A DNA stretch of 17,154 nucleotides from Solirubrobacteraceae bacterium (GTDB lineage: Bacteria > Actinomycetota > Thermoleophilia > Solirubrobacterales > Solirubrobacteraceae): assembly GCA_025935735.1 (NCBI GenBank), contig JAICUS010000053.1, positions 1-17,154 on the forward strand. The letters are read 5' to 3'. Made by a program: the position numbers and the translations under genes. Shown piece after piece: positions 8,357 through 16,236 of this stretch. The notes beneath the pieces were generated by a model. That model made no database searches. It was not told the DNA's origin and saw nothing but the letters and a program-made list of their open reading frames with translations. The stretch's first letter is position 1. Each line of letters begins with the position of its first letter.

Positions 8357-10138
8357 CTACACCGACTGGATCGCGCGCAGGATGTCGAGCATGCCGTGCC
8401 CCTGGTAGTGGCGCTCGCGGCCGAGGTCGGTCGCCGAGTCGCACAACACGCGCTTGACCTCGGCGGGCTGCCCCACCAGCTCGCGGTGGCGGCCCATCAG
8501 CAGCGCGGCCGCGCCGGACACGTGCGGCGCCGCCATGCTCGTGCCGTCCATGCGCGCCGACTTCTCCCCGGGCACGGGCGCGGTGATCTTCTCCCCCGGG
8601 GCCACGAGGTCGGGCTTGGCCCGCCCGTCCCCCGTCGGCCCGCGGCTGGAGAAGTAGGAGATGCCGTAGGTGTGCGGCTTGATGCGGTGCGTCGAGCCGA
8701 CCGTGATCGCCACGTCCGTGTTGCCCGGGTCGCTGATGGAGACGGTGCGGTAGCCCTCGGTCGTCTGCGCCTGGTAGGTGAACTCGGCCCGGCCCTCGTT
8801 GCCCGCCGCGGCCACGACGACCACGCCGGCGTTGTGGACGCGCTCGGCCTCCAGGCAGACCGGGCTGCGGCCGCAGGCCGAGTTGCGCACGTCGTGGTCG
8901 AGCGAGAACGACAGATTGACGCCGTGGATGACCGTGCCGCCGCTCTGCGAGTTGCGCCAGCGCACGAACGACAGCGCCGCCAGCACGCCGAACTCGTCGC
9001 CGGCGCCGGTGTCGTCGAGCACGCGCAGGTCGTAGAGCGTCAGCCCGGGGCAGATCCCCGCGAGCGGATGGGTGGGCTCGCCGCGGTCGCCCGGGCGCCA
9101 GTCGCCGGCGATCGTCCCCGCCACGTGCGTGCCGTGCGGGTCCACCGGCGCCCGGTAGCCGGCGTCGTGGGCGATCCGGATCAGCGGCTCATAGAGGCTC
9201 CAGTCGATCGCGAGCCCGTCGCTGAGCGCGTCCTGCATCGCCTGCTGCTTGGCCCCGCCTCCCGCCTGCCCGGCGAGCATCTTGGCGATCTGGTCGCGCA
9301 GGCCGGTGAAGTCGTAGCTGACGCGCACGGTCGTCTGGGCGGTGAAGTCGGTGGCCAGCGGGGGCAGCGTGTCCCCCTCGCCGCGGACCTGGAAGGCCGG
9401 ATGCGTGGCGTCGATGCCCGAGTCGAGCACCGCCCAGGCCAGGCCCTCGATGTTGGGCGGGAACACGCGGCTGGCGGCGTCGGCCTTCACCGCCTCCCGC
9501 GAGCGCCACAGGGTCGCCCGCACGGGGCGGTTGAGGCTCACCGACCACAGCGGCCGCTCCTCGGGCAGATCGGCGTCGGCCGGCCGGTGGAGCTCCGCCA
9601 GCACGCGCCTGGTCAGCCGCCGCAGCGTCTCGTGGTCCTGCGCGCGCAGCTCCTCGGCCGAGGCGTCGGTGAGCAGGGCCGCGGCGATGCGCAGCCACCA
9701 CGCGAGCTCCTCGTCGGGCGGCGGGACCGGGTGCGGCTCGGCGCCGGGGTCGGGCGCGAGCGTCGAGCCCTCGGCGAAGTGCCGCAGGTGGGCGAACACC
9801 GAGCCGTGTGTCGGCCGGCTCAGGTCGCGCCACCAGCCCGACAGCGGCAGCACGTCGCGCAGCAGCTCGCGCAGCGTCAGCTGGACGGCGACGTACTCGC
9901 CCGCGTAGGCCATCCGGTGCTCGGTCTCCACGCCGCCGAGCCGCTCGCGGACGGCCCGGGCGAGCCGGCCGGCGGGCGTGCGGCGGTGGGGCTCGAGCAG
10001 GAGGTCCTGCCGCGTGTCCGGTCCGTTCTCGTAGTAGCGCAGCCAGACGTCGGCGAACACCGGCGAGTCCTGCGTGAACCGGCGGCGCTGGGCCGACTCC
10101 AGCAGCAGCGTCTCGAACTCGGGGCGCGCGAGCGGCAC
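8357..10138 (-). CDS. S8 subtilisin-family serine protease, intracellular
   Basis: A 593-residue protein. The C-terminal 360 residues are a complete subtilase with Asp239 (AVLDSGID), His335 (HGTHVAGT), oxyanion Asn447 (AAAGNEG) and Ser534 (DGTSMAAPHVSG). About 95 residues separate Asp and His, against about 32 in subtilisin, so there is an insertion, partly Gly/Gln-rich (KMLAGQAGGGAKQQAMQ). The first 225 residues match no domain I recognise; they are helical, Trp- and Arg-rich, and carry no signal peptide, so this may be an inhibitory or sensing domain of a cytoplasmic protease. The start is GTG at 10138, 6 bases after the patatin stop. The trio context suggests it acts with the lipase and MBL proteins. 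Confidence 0.88.
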   Translation of the reverse strand: MPLARPEFETLLLESAQRRRFTQDSPVFADVWLRYYENGPDTRQDLLLEPHRRTPAGRLARAVRERLGGVETEHRMAYAGEYVAVQLTLRELLRDVLPLSGWWRDLSRPTHGSVFAHLRHFAEGSTLAPDPGAEPHPVPPPDEELAWWLRIAAALLTDASAEELRAQDHETLRRLTRRVLAELHRPADADLPEERPLWSVSLNRPVRATLWRSREAVKADAASRVFPPNIEGLAWAVLDSGIDATHPAFQVRGEGDTLPPLATDFTAQTTVRVSYDFTGLRDQIAKMLAGQAGGGAKQQAMQDALSDGLAIDWSLYEPLIRIAHDAGYRAPVDPHGTHVAGTIAGDWRPGDRGEPTHPLAGICPGLTLYDLRVLDDTGAGDEFGVLAALSFVRWRNSQSGGTVIHGVNLSFSLDHDVRNSACGRSPVCLEAERVHNAGVVVVAAAGNEGRAEFTYQAQTTEGYRTVSISDPGNTDVAITVGSTHRIKPHTYGISYFSSRGPTGDGRAKPDLVAPGEKITAPVPGEKSARMDGTSMAAPHVSGAAALLMGRHRELVGQPAEVKRVLCDSATDLGRERHYQGHGMLDILRAIQSV

Positions 10139-10144
10139 GGCGGC

Positions 10145-11293
10145 TCACCCCACCCCGCGCGTGGGGTACGGGAAGCCGGCCGGCGCCGGCAGCGTACGGT
10201 CGACATGGGTGCGCATGCCGGCGTCGCACACCGCGTAGCCCCAGTTGATCAGCTGCTCCTGGCGCTCGTCGGGCAGGCGCTCGAGCCGCGTCTTGGTGGC
10301 GGCGAGCGCCAGCGTCTTCTCCGCCGGGCAGGGCAGCGCGCCGCCGGGCGGGTCGTACCCGGCGACGTCGGTGCGGATCCCCCAGTAGACGCCCTTGCGG
10401 GCCTGGGCCTTGAAGCCCTCGATCGCCTGCAGCTTGCGCAGGCTGCGCACCTGGTTGTCGATCAGCGCGTTGATCCGCAGGCCGTGGCGCGCCCAGTCGG
10501 AGGGCACGTCCCCCTCGGGCTGCATGTGCCCGCCGCCGTCGCTGATCAGGATCGTCTCGCAGCGCTTCCACGCCGTCTCGAGCCCGAGGTTGTCGTAGAC
10601 CCCGCCGTCCGAGAGCACCGGGTTGGTGGTGAACGGCGCGCGGAACAACGTCCCGCGGCCGTCCGGCGAGTAGCCGGCCTCGTCGACCGTCAGTCGGACC
10701 GGCGAGAGCATCGGCGGGAAGGCGGAAGACGCGCCGACCGCCACCGCGAGCTCGACGTCCGGCTTGGGGTACAGGCCGACCTGATAGTCGGCCATGTACG
10801 GCTTCGAGAAGCGCCACAGGCTGCCGGTCTGGACGTTGGTGGCGTTCAGGACGAAGCGCGGGCGGTCCGGGAGCTGCTGCAGCGTGGCGGTGCCGAACAG
10901 GTGCTTGCGATACGCGTCCGCCACCTTCTCCGCGACCGTCTTCTTCGGCTGCAGGATGCCGCCGAGGATCGAGCCCGCGTCGATGGTCGTCGACGCCAGC
11001 CGCCGCAGCGGCGCCACGAGCTCGCCGGCGAACGCCTGGGCGATCCCACCGCCGTCGAACCGCAGCCGGTCCCAGTGCTGCCCCAGCGTGGCCGCGGTGA
11101 TCGAGCCGCCGGACACGCTCGACACCCGGTCGAGCTTGGGCAGGTAGCCGAGCTCGTTGAGCCGCCACAGCGCGCCGGCGTGGAAGAGCATCGCCCGGTA
11201 GCCGCCGCCGGACAGGCACAGCGCCACGCCCGGCTCCAGCTTGTCCGTGCCGCCCGGCGTGACGGGGGACGCGTGTTCGGGCAACTCGGTCAT
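10145..11293 (-). CDS. Patatin-like phospholipase
   Basis: A 382-residue acyl hydrolase of the patatin fold, first gene of the trio. The oxyanion loop is SGGGYRA at 28-34, the nucleophile elbow is SVSGG with Ser61, and the catalytic Asp229 lies in SDGGVYDNLG. The elbow has Ser where most patatins have Gly (GxSxG), a variation I recall from a subgroup with VSGGS. There is no signal peptide; it probably cleaves membrane lipids from inside. The ATG at 11293 was chosen because MTELPEH precedes the first strand by the usual short leader; the frame is open further upstream but there overlaps the divergent regulator. Patatins serve as membrane-damaging effectors in some phage-defence systems; here that is only a possibility. 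Confidence 0.87.
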   Translation of the reverse strand: MTELPEHASPVTPGGTDKLEPGVALCLSGGGYRAMLFHAGALWRLNELGYLPKLDRVSSVSGGSITAATLGQHWDRLRFDGGGIAQAFAGELVAPLRRLASTTIDAGSILGGILQPKKTVAEKVADAYRKHLFGTATLQQLPDRPRFVLNATNVQTGSLWRFSKPYMADYQVGLYPKPDVELAVAVGASSAFPPMLSPVRLTVDEAGYSPDGRGTLFRAPFTTNPVLSDGGVYDNLGLETAWKRCETILISDGGGHMQPEGDVPSDWARHGLRINALIDNQVRSLRKLQAIEGFKAQARKGVYWGIRTDVAGYDPPGGALPCPAEKTLALAATKTRLERLPDERQEQLINWGYAVCDAGMRTHVDRTLPAPAGFPYPTRGVG

Positions 11294-11363
11294 CGCCGCT
11301 CTGGGAGACCGTAATGCGGAGCGCGCGGTCGCTGGGAAAACTTTGCGGAGTAGGGTCGGGCAG
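11294..11363. promoter_or_regulatory. Divergent promoter region, lysR / patatin operon
   Basis: These 70 bases separate the divergent starts and must hold both promoters. A direct repeat TGCGGAG occurs at 11315-11321 and 11344-11350, 29 bases apart, and an A/T-rich patch (GGGAAAACTTTGC) lies between. On the minus strand TACGGT (11308-11313) is a weak -10 candidate. LysR regulators usually bind such a divergent region, so it is the natural place for the product of the next gene to act. Confidence 0.45.
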
Positions 11364-12302
11364 GTGACGCTCGCGCAGCTGCAGTCCTTCGTGCTCGTGG
11401 CCCGGCTCGGGTCGGTCAAGGCGGCCGCGGCCGAGCTGCAGGTCACCGAGCCGGCGGTGTCGGTGGCCGTGGCGGCGCTGCGCAAGGAGCTGGGCGACGA
11501 CCTGTTCCGGCGCGAGGGGCGGGGGATCGCGCTGACGGCGGGCGGGCGGCGGCTGGCGGCGCTGGCGGGCGAGATCCTGTCGCTGGCCGAGCAGGCGCGG
11601 CGCTCCGTGGCCGACTCCGGGCGGCGCGTCCAGGTGGCCGCGACCGGCCTGGCCGCCGAGCACGTCGGCCCGCTGCTCGACGCGTTCGCCGCCCGCGAGG
11701 AGGGCGTGGAGCTGACCGTGGAGACGCTGCCGGGCGCGAAGTTCGCCGAGGCGCTCGAGCACCGGCGCGCCGACATCGCGCTCGGGCCGGACCCCGGCCC
11801 GGTGGCCACGATCGCCGCCGCGCCGTTCCTGCGCTGCCGGCTGGTGGTGGCGGCGGCGCCCGGTCACCCGCTGGCCGGCGCCCAGGCGATCGCCCCGGCG
11901 CAGCTGGAGCGCGAGCGCTGGCTCTCCGGCCCGCTGGACCCGGCCACCGGTACCGGGCTCTTCCTCGCGCGCCACGGCCTGGCGCCGGAGGTCGCGGCCT
12001 GCGACAGCGGCGCGGCGGCCCTGGACGCTGCCGCGGCCGGCGAGGGCGTCGTGCTGGCGCTCGCCCACGAGCTGCGCGGCCGCGAGCTCGCGCGGCTCGA
12101 CGTCCGCGGCACGCCGGTGGTGGAGCTCTGGCACGCCAGCACGCTCGGGCTCGGCCGCGCGCTGCCGGCGGCGCTCGCGCTGCAGCGCTTCGCCACGACG
12201 CCGGAGGCCACGCAGGCCGTGGCGTCCCGCCGCCCCGCCACGGGCGCGCGGCGCGGGGTCCACGTCACGCTCTGGCGCTCGATGGCCGAGCGCCGGTACT
12301 AG
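11364..12302 (+). CDS. LysR-family transcriptional regulator
   Basis: A 312-residue LysR-type regulator: a winged helix-turn-helix at residues 2-60 (TLAQLQSFVLVARLGSV, recognition region VTEPAVSVAVAALRKELG, wing DLFRREGRGIALTAGG), a linker helix, then an effector-binding domain from about residue 88. GTG at 11364 is taken as the start because it puts the family's usual N-terminus first, although in-frame codons extend upstream into the patatin gene. It is transcribed away from the patatin-protease-MBL genes, which it probably controls in response to an unknown small molecule. LysR genes also occur beside cox clusters, so control of the cox operon by read-through is possible. Its stop is 12 bases before rmlA. 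Confidence 0.88.
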   Translation: MTLAQLQSFVLVARLGSVKAAAAELQVTEPAVSVAVAALRKELGDDLFRREGRGIALTAGGRRLAALAGEILSLAEQARRSVADSGRRVQVAATGLAAEHVGPLLDAFAAREEGVELTVETLPGAKFAEALEHRRADIALGPDPGPVATIAAAPFLRCRLVVAAAPGHPLAGAQAIAPAQLERERWLSGPLDPATGTGLFLARHGLAPEVAACDSGAAALDAAAAGEGVVLALAHELRGRELARLDVRGTPVVELWHASTLGLGRALPAALALQRFATTPEATQAVASRRPATGARRGVHVTLWRSMAERRY

Positions 12303-12314
12303 GCTGCCCGCCCC

Positions 12315-13178
12315 ATGAGGGGCATCGTTCTCGCCGGCGGCTCAGGTACGCGGCTCTACCCGATCACCAAGGCGATCTCCAAGCAGATCATGCCGGTGTA
12401 CGACAAGCCGATGATCTACTACCCCCTGTCGACGCTGATGCAGGCGGGGATCCGGGAGATCCTGCTGATCACCACCCCCCTCGACCAGGACCAGTTCCGG
12501 AGGCTGCTCGGCGACGGCTCGCAGTGGGGGTGCCGCTTCGTCTACGCGGTGCAGGAGGAGCCGCGCGGGCTGGCCGACGCGTTCCGCGTCGGCGCGGAGT
12601 TCATCGGCGACGAGTCGGTCGCGATGGTGCTCGGCGACAACATCTTCTACGGCTACGGCCTGGGCCGGCAGCTCAAGGGCCTGAGCGAGCCGGACGGGGG
12701 CGCGGTGTTCGCGTACCACGTCGCCGATCCCGAGCGCTACGGCGTGGTCGAGTTCGACGCCGAGATGCGGGCCGTTTCGATCGAGGAGAAGCCGGAGCGC
12801 CCGCGCTCCAACTACGCGGTGGTCGGCCTCTACTTCTACGACAACGAGGTCGTGTCGATCGCGCGAGATCTGAAGCCCAGCCCGCGCGGCGAGCTCGAGA
12901 TCACCGACGTCAACCGCGAGTACCTGCGCCGCGGCAAGCTGCGCGTCGGCGTCCTCGGCCGCGGCACCGCGTGGCTGGACACCGGCACGTTCACCTCGCT
13001 CATGCAGGCCGCCGAGTTCGTGCGGGTGATCGAGGAGCGCCAGGGCTTCCAGATCGGCTCCCCGGAGGAGGTGGCCTGGCGCGAGGGCTTCATCGGCGAC
13101 GCGGAGCTCCGGGCGCTCGCCGAGCCGCTGGCGAAGAGCGGCTACGGCGAGCAGTTGCTGTCGCTGCTCGACGGCTGA
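12315..13178 (+). CDS. rmlA: Glucose-1-phosphate thymidylyltransferase
   Basis: A 287-residue nucleotidyltransferase of normal RmlA length, making dTDP-glucose from dTTP and glucose-1-phosphate, the first step to dTDP-rhamnose and other deoxysugars for envelope glycans. The nucleotide loop GGSGTRLYP is at 8-16, the metal site VLGDNIFYG around Asp108, and IEEKP at 157-160; [24 protein letters not shown] and [12 protein letters not shown] are typical of the short, tetrameric bacterial RmlA. It follows lysR by 12 bases, so may be co-transcribed with it. No rmlB, C or D is in the window. The last 37 bases overlap the convergent coxS2 gene. Confidence 0.94.
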   Translation: MRGIVLAGGSGTRLYPITKAISKQIMPVYDKPMIYYPLSTLMQAGIREILLITTPLDQDQFRRLLGDGSQWGCRFVYAVQEEPRGLADAFRVGAEFIGDESVAMVLGDNIFYGYGLGRQLKGLSEPDGGAVFAYHVADPERYGVVEFDAEMRAVSIEEKPERPRSNYAVVGLYFYDNEVVSIARDLKPSPRGELEITDVNREYLRRGKLRVGVLGRGTAWLDTGTFTSLMQAAEFVRVIEERQGFQIGSPEEVAWREGFIGDAELRALAEPLAKSGYGEQLLSLLDG

Positions 13179-13633
13179 GGGTGCTCGGCCGCCCAGCGGA
13201 CCGAGCGCACGATCGTCGCGTAGCCGGTGCAGCGGCAGATCTGGCCGGAGATCGCCGTGCGGATCTCCTCGTCAGTGGGGTCGGGGTTGCGGTCCAGCAG
13301 CGCCCGCGCGGTGAGCATCATCCCCGGCGTGCAGAACCCGCACTGCAGGCCGTGCTCCTCGTGGAAGCCCTGCTGGACCGGGTCGAGCACGCCGTCGCGC
13401 TCGAGGCCCTCGACCGTGGTGATCTCGTAGCGCTCGGCGGTCGCGGCGAGCACCGTGCACGACTTCACCGGCTCGCCGTCCATCAGCACGACGCAGGTTC
13501 CGCAGTTGGACGTGTCGCAGCCCCAGTGCGTCCCGGTCAGGCCCAGCGTGTCGCGCAGGAAGTGCACGAGCAGCAGCCGCGGCTCGACCTCGCGCGTCTG
13601 GGGCACGCCGTTGACCGACACGGTGATCTGCAT
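13142..13633 (-). CDS. Orphan second CoxS-type [2Fe-2S] subunit
   Basis: A 163-residue paralogue of CoxS with every cluster ligand intact: Cys39, 44, 47 and 59, and Cys98, 101, 133 and 135. By hand count about 112 of the first 151 positions equal the operon's CoxS without gaps; the Ser-rich C-terminus differs and is read antisense to the end of rmlA, where the genes overlap by 37 bases. No coxL or coxM lies beside it. Instead the ATG shares a base with the stop of the secreted repeat-protein gene (TGATG), so the two are coupled. It could pair with the CoxL and CoxM2 of the main operon, or with a hydroxylase elsewhere. It is unlikely to be a pseudogene because motifs and length are whole. Confidence 0.9.
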   Translation of the reverse strand: MQITVSVNGVPQTREVEPRLLLVHFLRDTLGLTGTHWGCDTSNCGTCVVLMDGEPVKSCTVLAATAERYEITTVEGLERDGVLDPVQQGFHEEHGLQCGFCTPGMMLTARALLDRNPDPTDEEIRTAISGQICRCTGYATIVRSVRWAAEHPQPSSSDSNCSP

Positions 13634-16167
13634 CAAAGCCTGAGTGTGAACGTTCGCCGCACGCTCACGCCGGCGAACGTGGCCCGGCCGGTCAGCTCGA
13701 TCCGCCTCGCGTGGCGCAGCAGCCGCCGCCCGGCCCGGGTGAGGCGGATGTGCGCCGTCCGCGTGCCGGGCCGGGTCAACGTGGCGTGGCCGGACGCGAC
13801 GAGCGTGCGGCCGTGCAGCCAGCGGATCGTCAGCCGGCCGGCGACCGGCGTCGTGAAGCGCAGCGCGTAGGCGCCCCGCGCCCGCAGGCGGCCGATGCGC
13901 GCCGCCTTGCCAGAGGGCGTGAGCGCGCGGCGCAGCGCCGCGGTCGAGATTCGCTTCGCCTTCGGCTTCGCCGGTGCCGGGGTCGCCGCCGGCGGCGGCC
14001 CGGGCGTCGCTGTCGGGGTCGGGATCGGGATCGGCGTGACGGCCGGCGGCGCGGTGTCGCGGGGCAGGACCGCGAATGGCCCCGTGGCGCGGCCGCCCAG
14101 CTCGGTGAACGCTCCGCCGACGTACACCGCGTGCGGGGACGCGGCCAGCGCGAGCACGGGGCCCGCGCCGCTGAAGACCGGCGTCGCATGGCCGGCCGCA
14201 TCGATCGCGGCGAGGCCCAGCAGGCCGCCGGCGAACACCGTCGAGCCGTCGACCGCCAGCGGGCCGCCCGGGCCGCCGCTCCCGTCGGGCAGCCACGAGG
14301 TCGGCGCTCCGGTCACCGCGTCGAGCTGCGCCAGCCCGCCGCGGTCGAGGCCGCCGATCTGGCCGAGCGTCCCCGCCGCGTAGACCACGCCGCCGGCCGC
14401 CACCAGGCTCTGCACGCCGAAGGGCGCGTTGAGCGATCCGTCCGGGTTCCAGCCGGTGACCGCCCCGGTGCCCGCGTCGAGCGCGGCGAAGTGGTGGCGC
14501 TCGACGCCGCCGAGCGAGGTGAACGGCCCGCCGGCGTACACGACCGAGCCGGCGGCGGCGAGCGCGGTCACCGCGCCGCCCTGCGCGTCCGCGCTCCAGG
14601 GCGCGAGCGCGCCGGTTCCGGCGTCGACGCCCGCCAGCCCGGCCCGTGCCGCGCCGTCGACCGCAGTGAAGTTGCCGCCGAGCACCACCGACGAGCCGGT
14701 GGCGGCCAGCGCGAACACCGACCCGCCGGTCGCCGCCGGCTGCCAGGCGCGCACCGCGCCCGTCGCCGTGTCGACCGCCGCCAGGCCGGCGCGGGCCGCG
14801 CCGCCGACCGCCGTGAAGTCGCCGGCGGCGTAGAGCGTGGAGCCGCCGAGCGCCAGCGCCGCGATGTCGCCGAACTGCGTCATCTCCGGGTCGGGGTGCC
14901 AGCTCGTGTCGAGCGTGCCGTCCGGGCGGAGCTTCGCCAGCCCGCCGACGCGGGCCAGCGGCGGTCCGGCGCCCGCGAAGCCGCCGGCCACCGCCACGCG
15001 CCCGCCGCCGACGGCCAGCGACGACACGTCGCCGTTGGGCTCCGGATCCCAGGCGGTCGCGTCGCCCGTCGCGGCGTCGAGGGCAGCCACGTTGGTGCGG
15101 TCGCGGCCGCCGGCCGACGAGAAGCCGCCGCCGACGTAGACCACGGAGCCCGACACGGCGACCGCGCCGATGAACGCGGTGTCCAGCCGCGCGTCCCACG
15201 CCGTGGCGGCGCCGGTCGCGCTGAGCGCGGCCACGCCGTTGCGGGCCGCGCCGCCGATGTGGTGGAACCAGCCGCCGGCGTAGACGGTCCCGTCCGCCAC
15301 CGCCAGCGCCAGGACGTAGTCGTCCGGCTGCGGGCTCCAGGCCGTCGGCGCCCCGGTGGTCGCGTCGACCGCCCCGAGGTTGCGCCGCGCCTGTCCGCCG
15401 ATGGTCGCGAAGTTCCCGCCCGCGTACACCGTCGAGCCCGACACCTCCAGGGCGTCGACGCCGAAGCCGTCGACGTCCGGGTCGAAGGCCGTGAGCGCGC
15501 CGGTGGCGGCGTCGACCGCGGCGAGGTCGTGGCGCGGCTGCCCGGCCCACTGCGCGAAGTCGCCGCCGGCGTAGACCGTGGATCCGGCGACCGCCAGCGA
15601 GAAGACCGGCCCGTCGGGCGCGCCGGGATCCCAGGCCGTGGCCCGCCCGCTGCCGGCGTCGAGCGCGGCCAGTCCGGAACGCGCCGCGCCGCCGATGTGC
15701 GTGAACGGGCCGCTCGCATAGACGGTCGAGCCCGCGACGACCAGGCTGGAGACGGGGCCGTCAGGCGCGGGGTCGAACGCGGGGTCCGCGGCGCCGCCGG
15801 CCGTGACGTGCAGCATCCCGGAGGTCTGGGTGAACGCGGTGGCGTGGGTCCACGCGAGGTACCAGCCGCCGTGGCCGTCCGCGGCAACCGCGGTCACCGC
15901 GCCGTCGACCGCCCGCAGCGGCTGTGCTGTGCCGTCGCCGTCCGCGCCGGTGGTGAACAGCCCGGCGAGGGGCGCCTGCTCGCGCGTGAACGTGCCGCCG
16001 GCGAACACGGCGCCCGTGGCGGGGTCGCGCACCAGCTCGGACACGCGGCCGTCGAACGTCCAGGTCCCGGGCGCGAGATCCGCGGACGCGCGGGCGGCGC
16101 CTGCCGCCAGCAGCGCGCACGAGACCATCCCGATCGCGCCGCAGCGGCGCGCTGTGCTCAGACCCAT
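13633..16167 (-). CDS. Secreted delta-60-like repeat (beta-propeller type) protein
   Basis: An 844-residue exported protein. Residues 1-29 form a Sec signal peptide (RR near 7-8, hydrophobic core to about 24, likely cut after ASA). The body is about 13 repeats of 48-56 residues with the pattern GSTVYAGGxFxxIGG, then R..LAAVDA.TGA.TAWDP, as in DUF5122/delta-60 and related propeller-like surface proteins. A Pro/Thr/Ala-rich linker (about 700-735) leads to a basic C-terminal beta-type module of some 105 residues ending in RRTFTLRL, of a kind common in Solirubrobacterales. There is no sorting signal or membrane anchor. The ATG at 16167 has a strong GGGAGG site about 8 bases upstream. Ligand and role are unknown. 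Confidence 0.88.
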   Translation of the reverse strand: MGLSTARRCGAIGMVSCALLAAGAARASADLAPGTWTFDGRVSELVRDPATGAVFAGGTFTREQAPLAGLFTTGADGDGTAQPLRAVDGAVTAVAADGHGGWYLAWTHATAFTQTSGMLHVTAGGAADPAFDPAPDGPVSSLVVAGSTVYASGPFTHIGGAARSGLAALDAGSGRATAWDPGAPDGPVFSLAVAGSTVYAGGDFAQWAGQPRHDLAAVDAATGALTAFDPDVDGFGVDALEVSGSTVYAGGNFATIGGQARRNLGAVDATTGAPTAWSPQPDDYVLALAVADGTVYAGGWFHHIGGAARNGVAALSATGAATAWDARLDTAFIGAVAVSGSVVYVGGGFSSAGGRDRTNVAALDAATGDATAWDPEPNGDVSSLAVGGGRVAVAGGFAGAGPPLARVGGLAKLRPDGTLDTSWHPDPEMTQFGDIAALALGGSTLYAAGDFTAVGGAARAGLAAVDTATGAVRAWQPAATGGSVFALAATGSSVVLGGNFTAVDGAARAGLAGVDAGTGALAPWSADAQGGAVTALAAAGSVVYAGGPFTSLGGVERHHFAALDAGTGAVTGWNPDGSLNAPFGVQSLVAAGGVVYAAGTLGQIGGLDRGGLAQLDAVTGAPTSWLPDGSGGPGGPLAVDGSTVFAGGLLGLAAIDAAGHATPVFSGAGPVLALAASPHAVYVGGAFTELGGRATGPFAVLPRDTAPPAVTPIPIPTPTATPGPPPAATPAPAKPKAKRISTAALRRALTPSGKAARIGRLRARGAYALRFTTPVAGRLTIRWLHGRTLVASGHATLTRPGTRTAHIRLTRAGRRLLRHARRIELTGRATFAGVSVRRTFTLRL
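14095..16025 (-). repeat. Degenerate tandem repeats, about 150 bp each, within the secreted protein gene
   Basis: Thirteen or so in-frame copies code for the GG-F--IGG repeat unit. Copies have diverged (VYAGG also appears as VYVGG, VVLGG, VAVAG, VYAAG), and the last ones before the linker are shorter, so this is an old expansion and not a recent slippage array. No spacers or palindromes suggest CRISPR. Confidence 0.75.
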
Positions 16168-16191
16168 CCCTGGCTCCCTCCCGGACGAAAA

Positions 16192-16213
16192 GGCGCGCAA
16201 TGCCTATCGCGCC
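16192..16213 (-). terminator. Possible intrinsic terminator after the acyl-CoA synthetase gene
   Basis: Read on the minus strand, GGCGCG (16208-16213), a 10-base loop and CGCGCC (16192-16197) are followed directly by TTTT (16188-16191). It lies 24 bases after the stop of the acyl-CoA synthetase gene. The stem is only 6 pairs but all G-C; the T-run is short. It overlaps the promoter candidate for the next gene. Confidence 0.45.
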
Positions 16214-16229
16214 GCTCCGAATAAGTCAA
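16201..16229 (-). promoter_or_regulatory. Possible promoter of the secreted repeat protein-coxS2 pair
   Basis: On the minus strand TTGACT (16224-16229) and TAGGCA (16201-16206) are separated by 17 bases, a sigma-70-like layout with a good -35 and a weak -10. Transcription would begin near 16194, giving a leader of about 27 bases that contains the GGGAGG ribosome-binding site. The -10 sits in the loop of the terminator hairpin, so the new transcript would not contain the whole hairpin. Confidence 0.4.
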
Positions 16230-16236
16230 GCAAGCC

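Noticed and set aside
10145..11293. CBASS-like defence system around the patatin
   Set aside because: No cGAS/DncV-type nucleotidyltransferase or ubiquitin-like accessory genes are present, and the neighbours are a protease and an MBL hydrolase.
7178..11314. Plus-strand open frame of over 1300 codons opposite the trio
   Set aside because: It is antisense to three genes with full catalytic motifs, and its product is a low-complexity mix of Arg, Ala, Val, Gly and His, as expected from reading GC-rich codons backwards.
14095..16025. CRISPR or satellite array
   Set aside because: The periodicity is in frame, degenerate and encodes a protein repeat with no spacer pattern.
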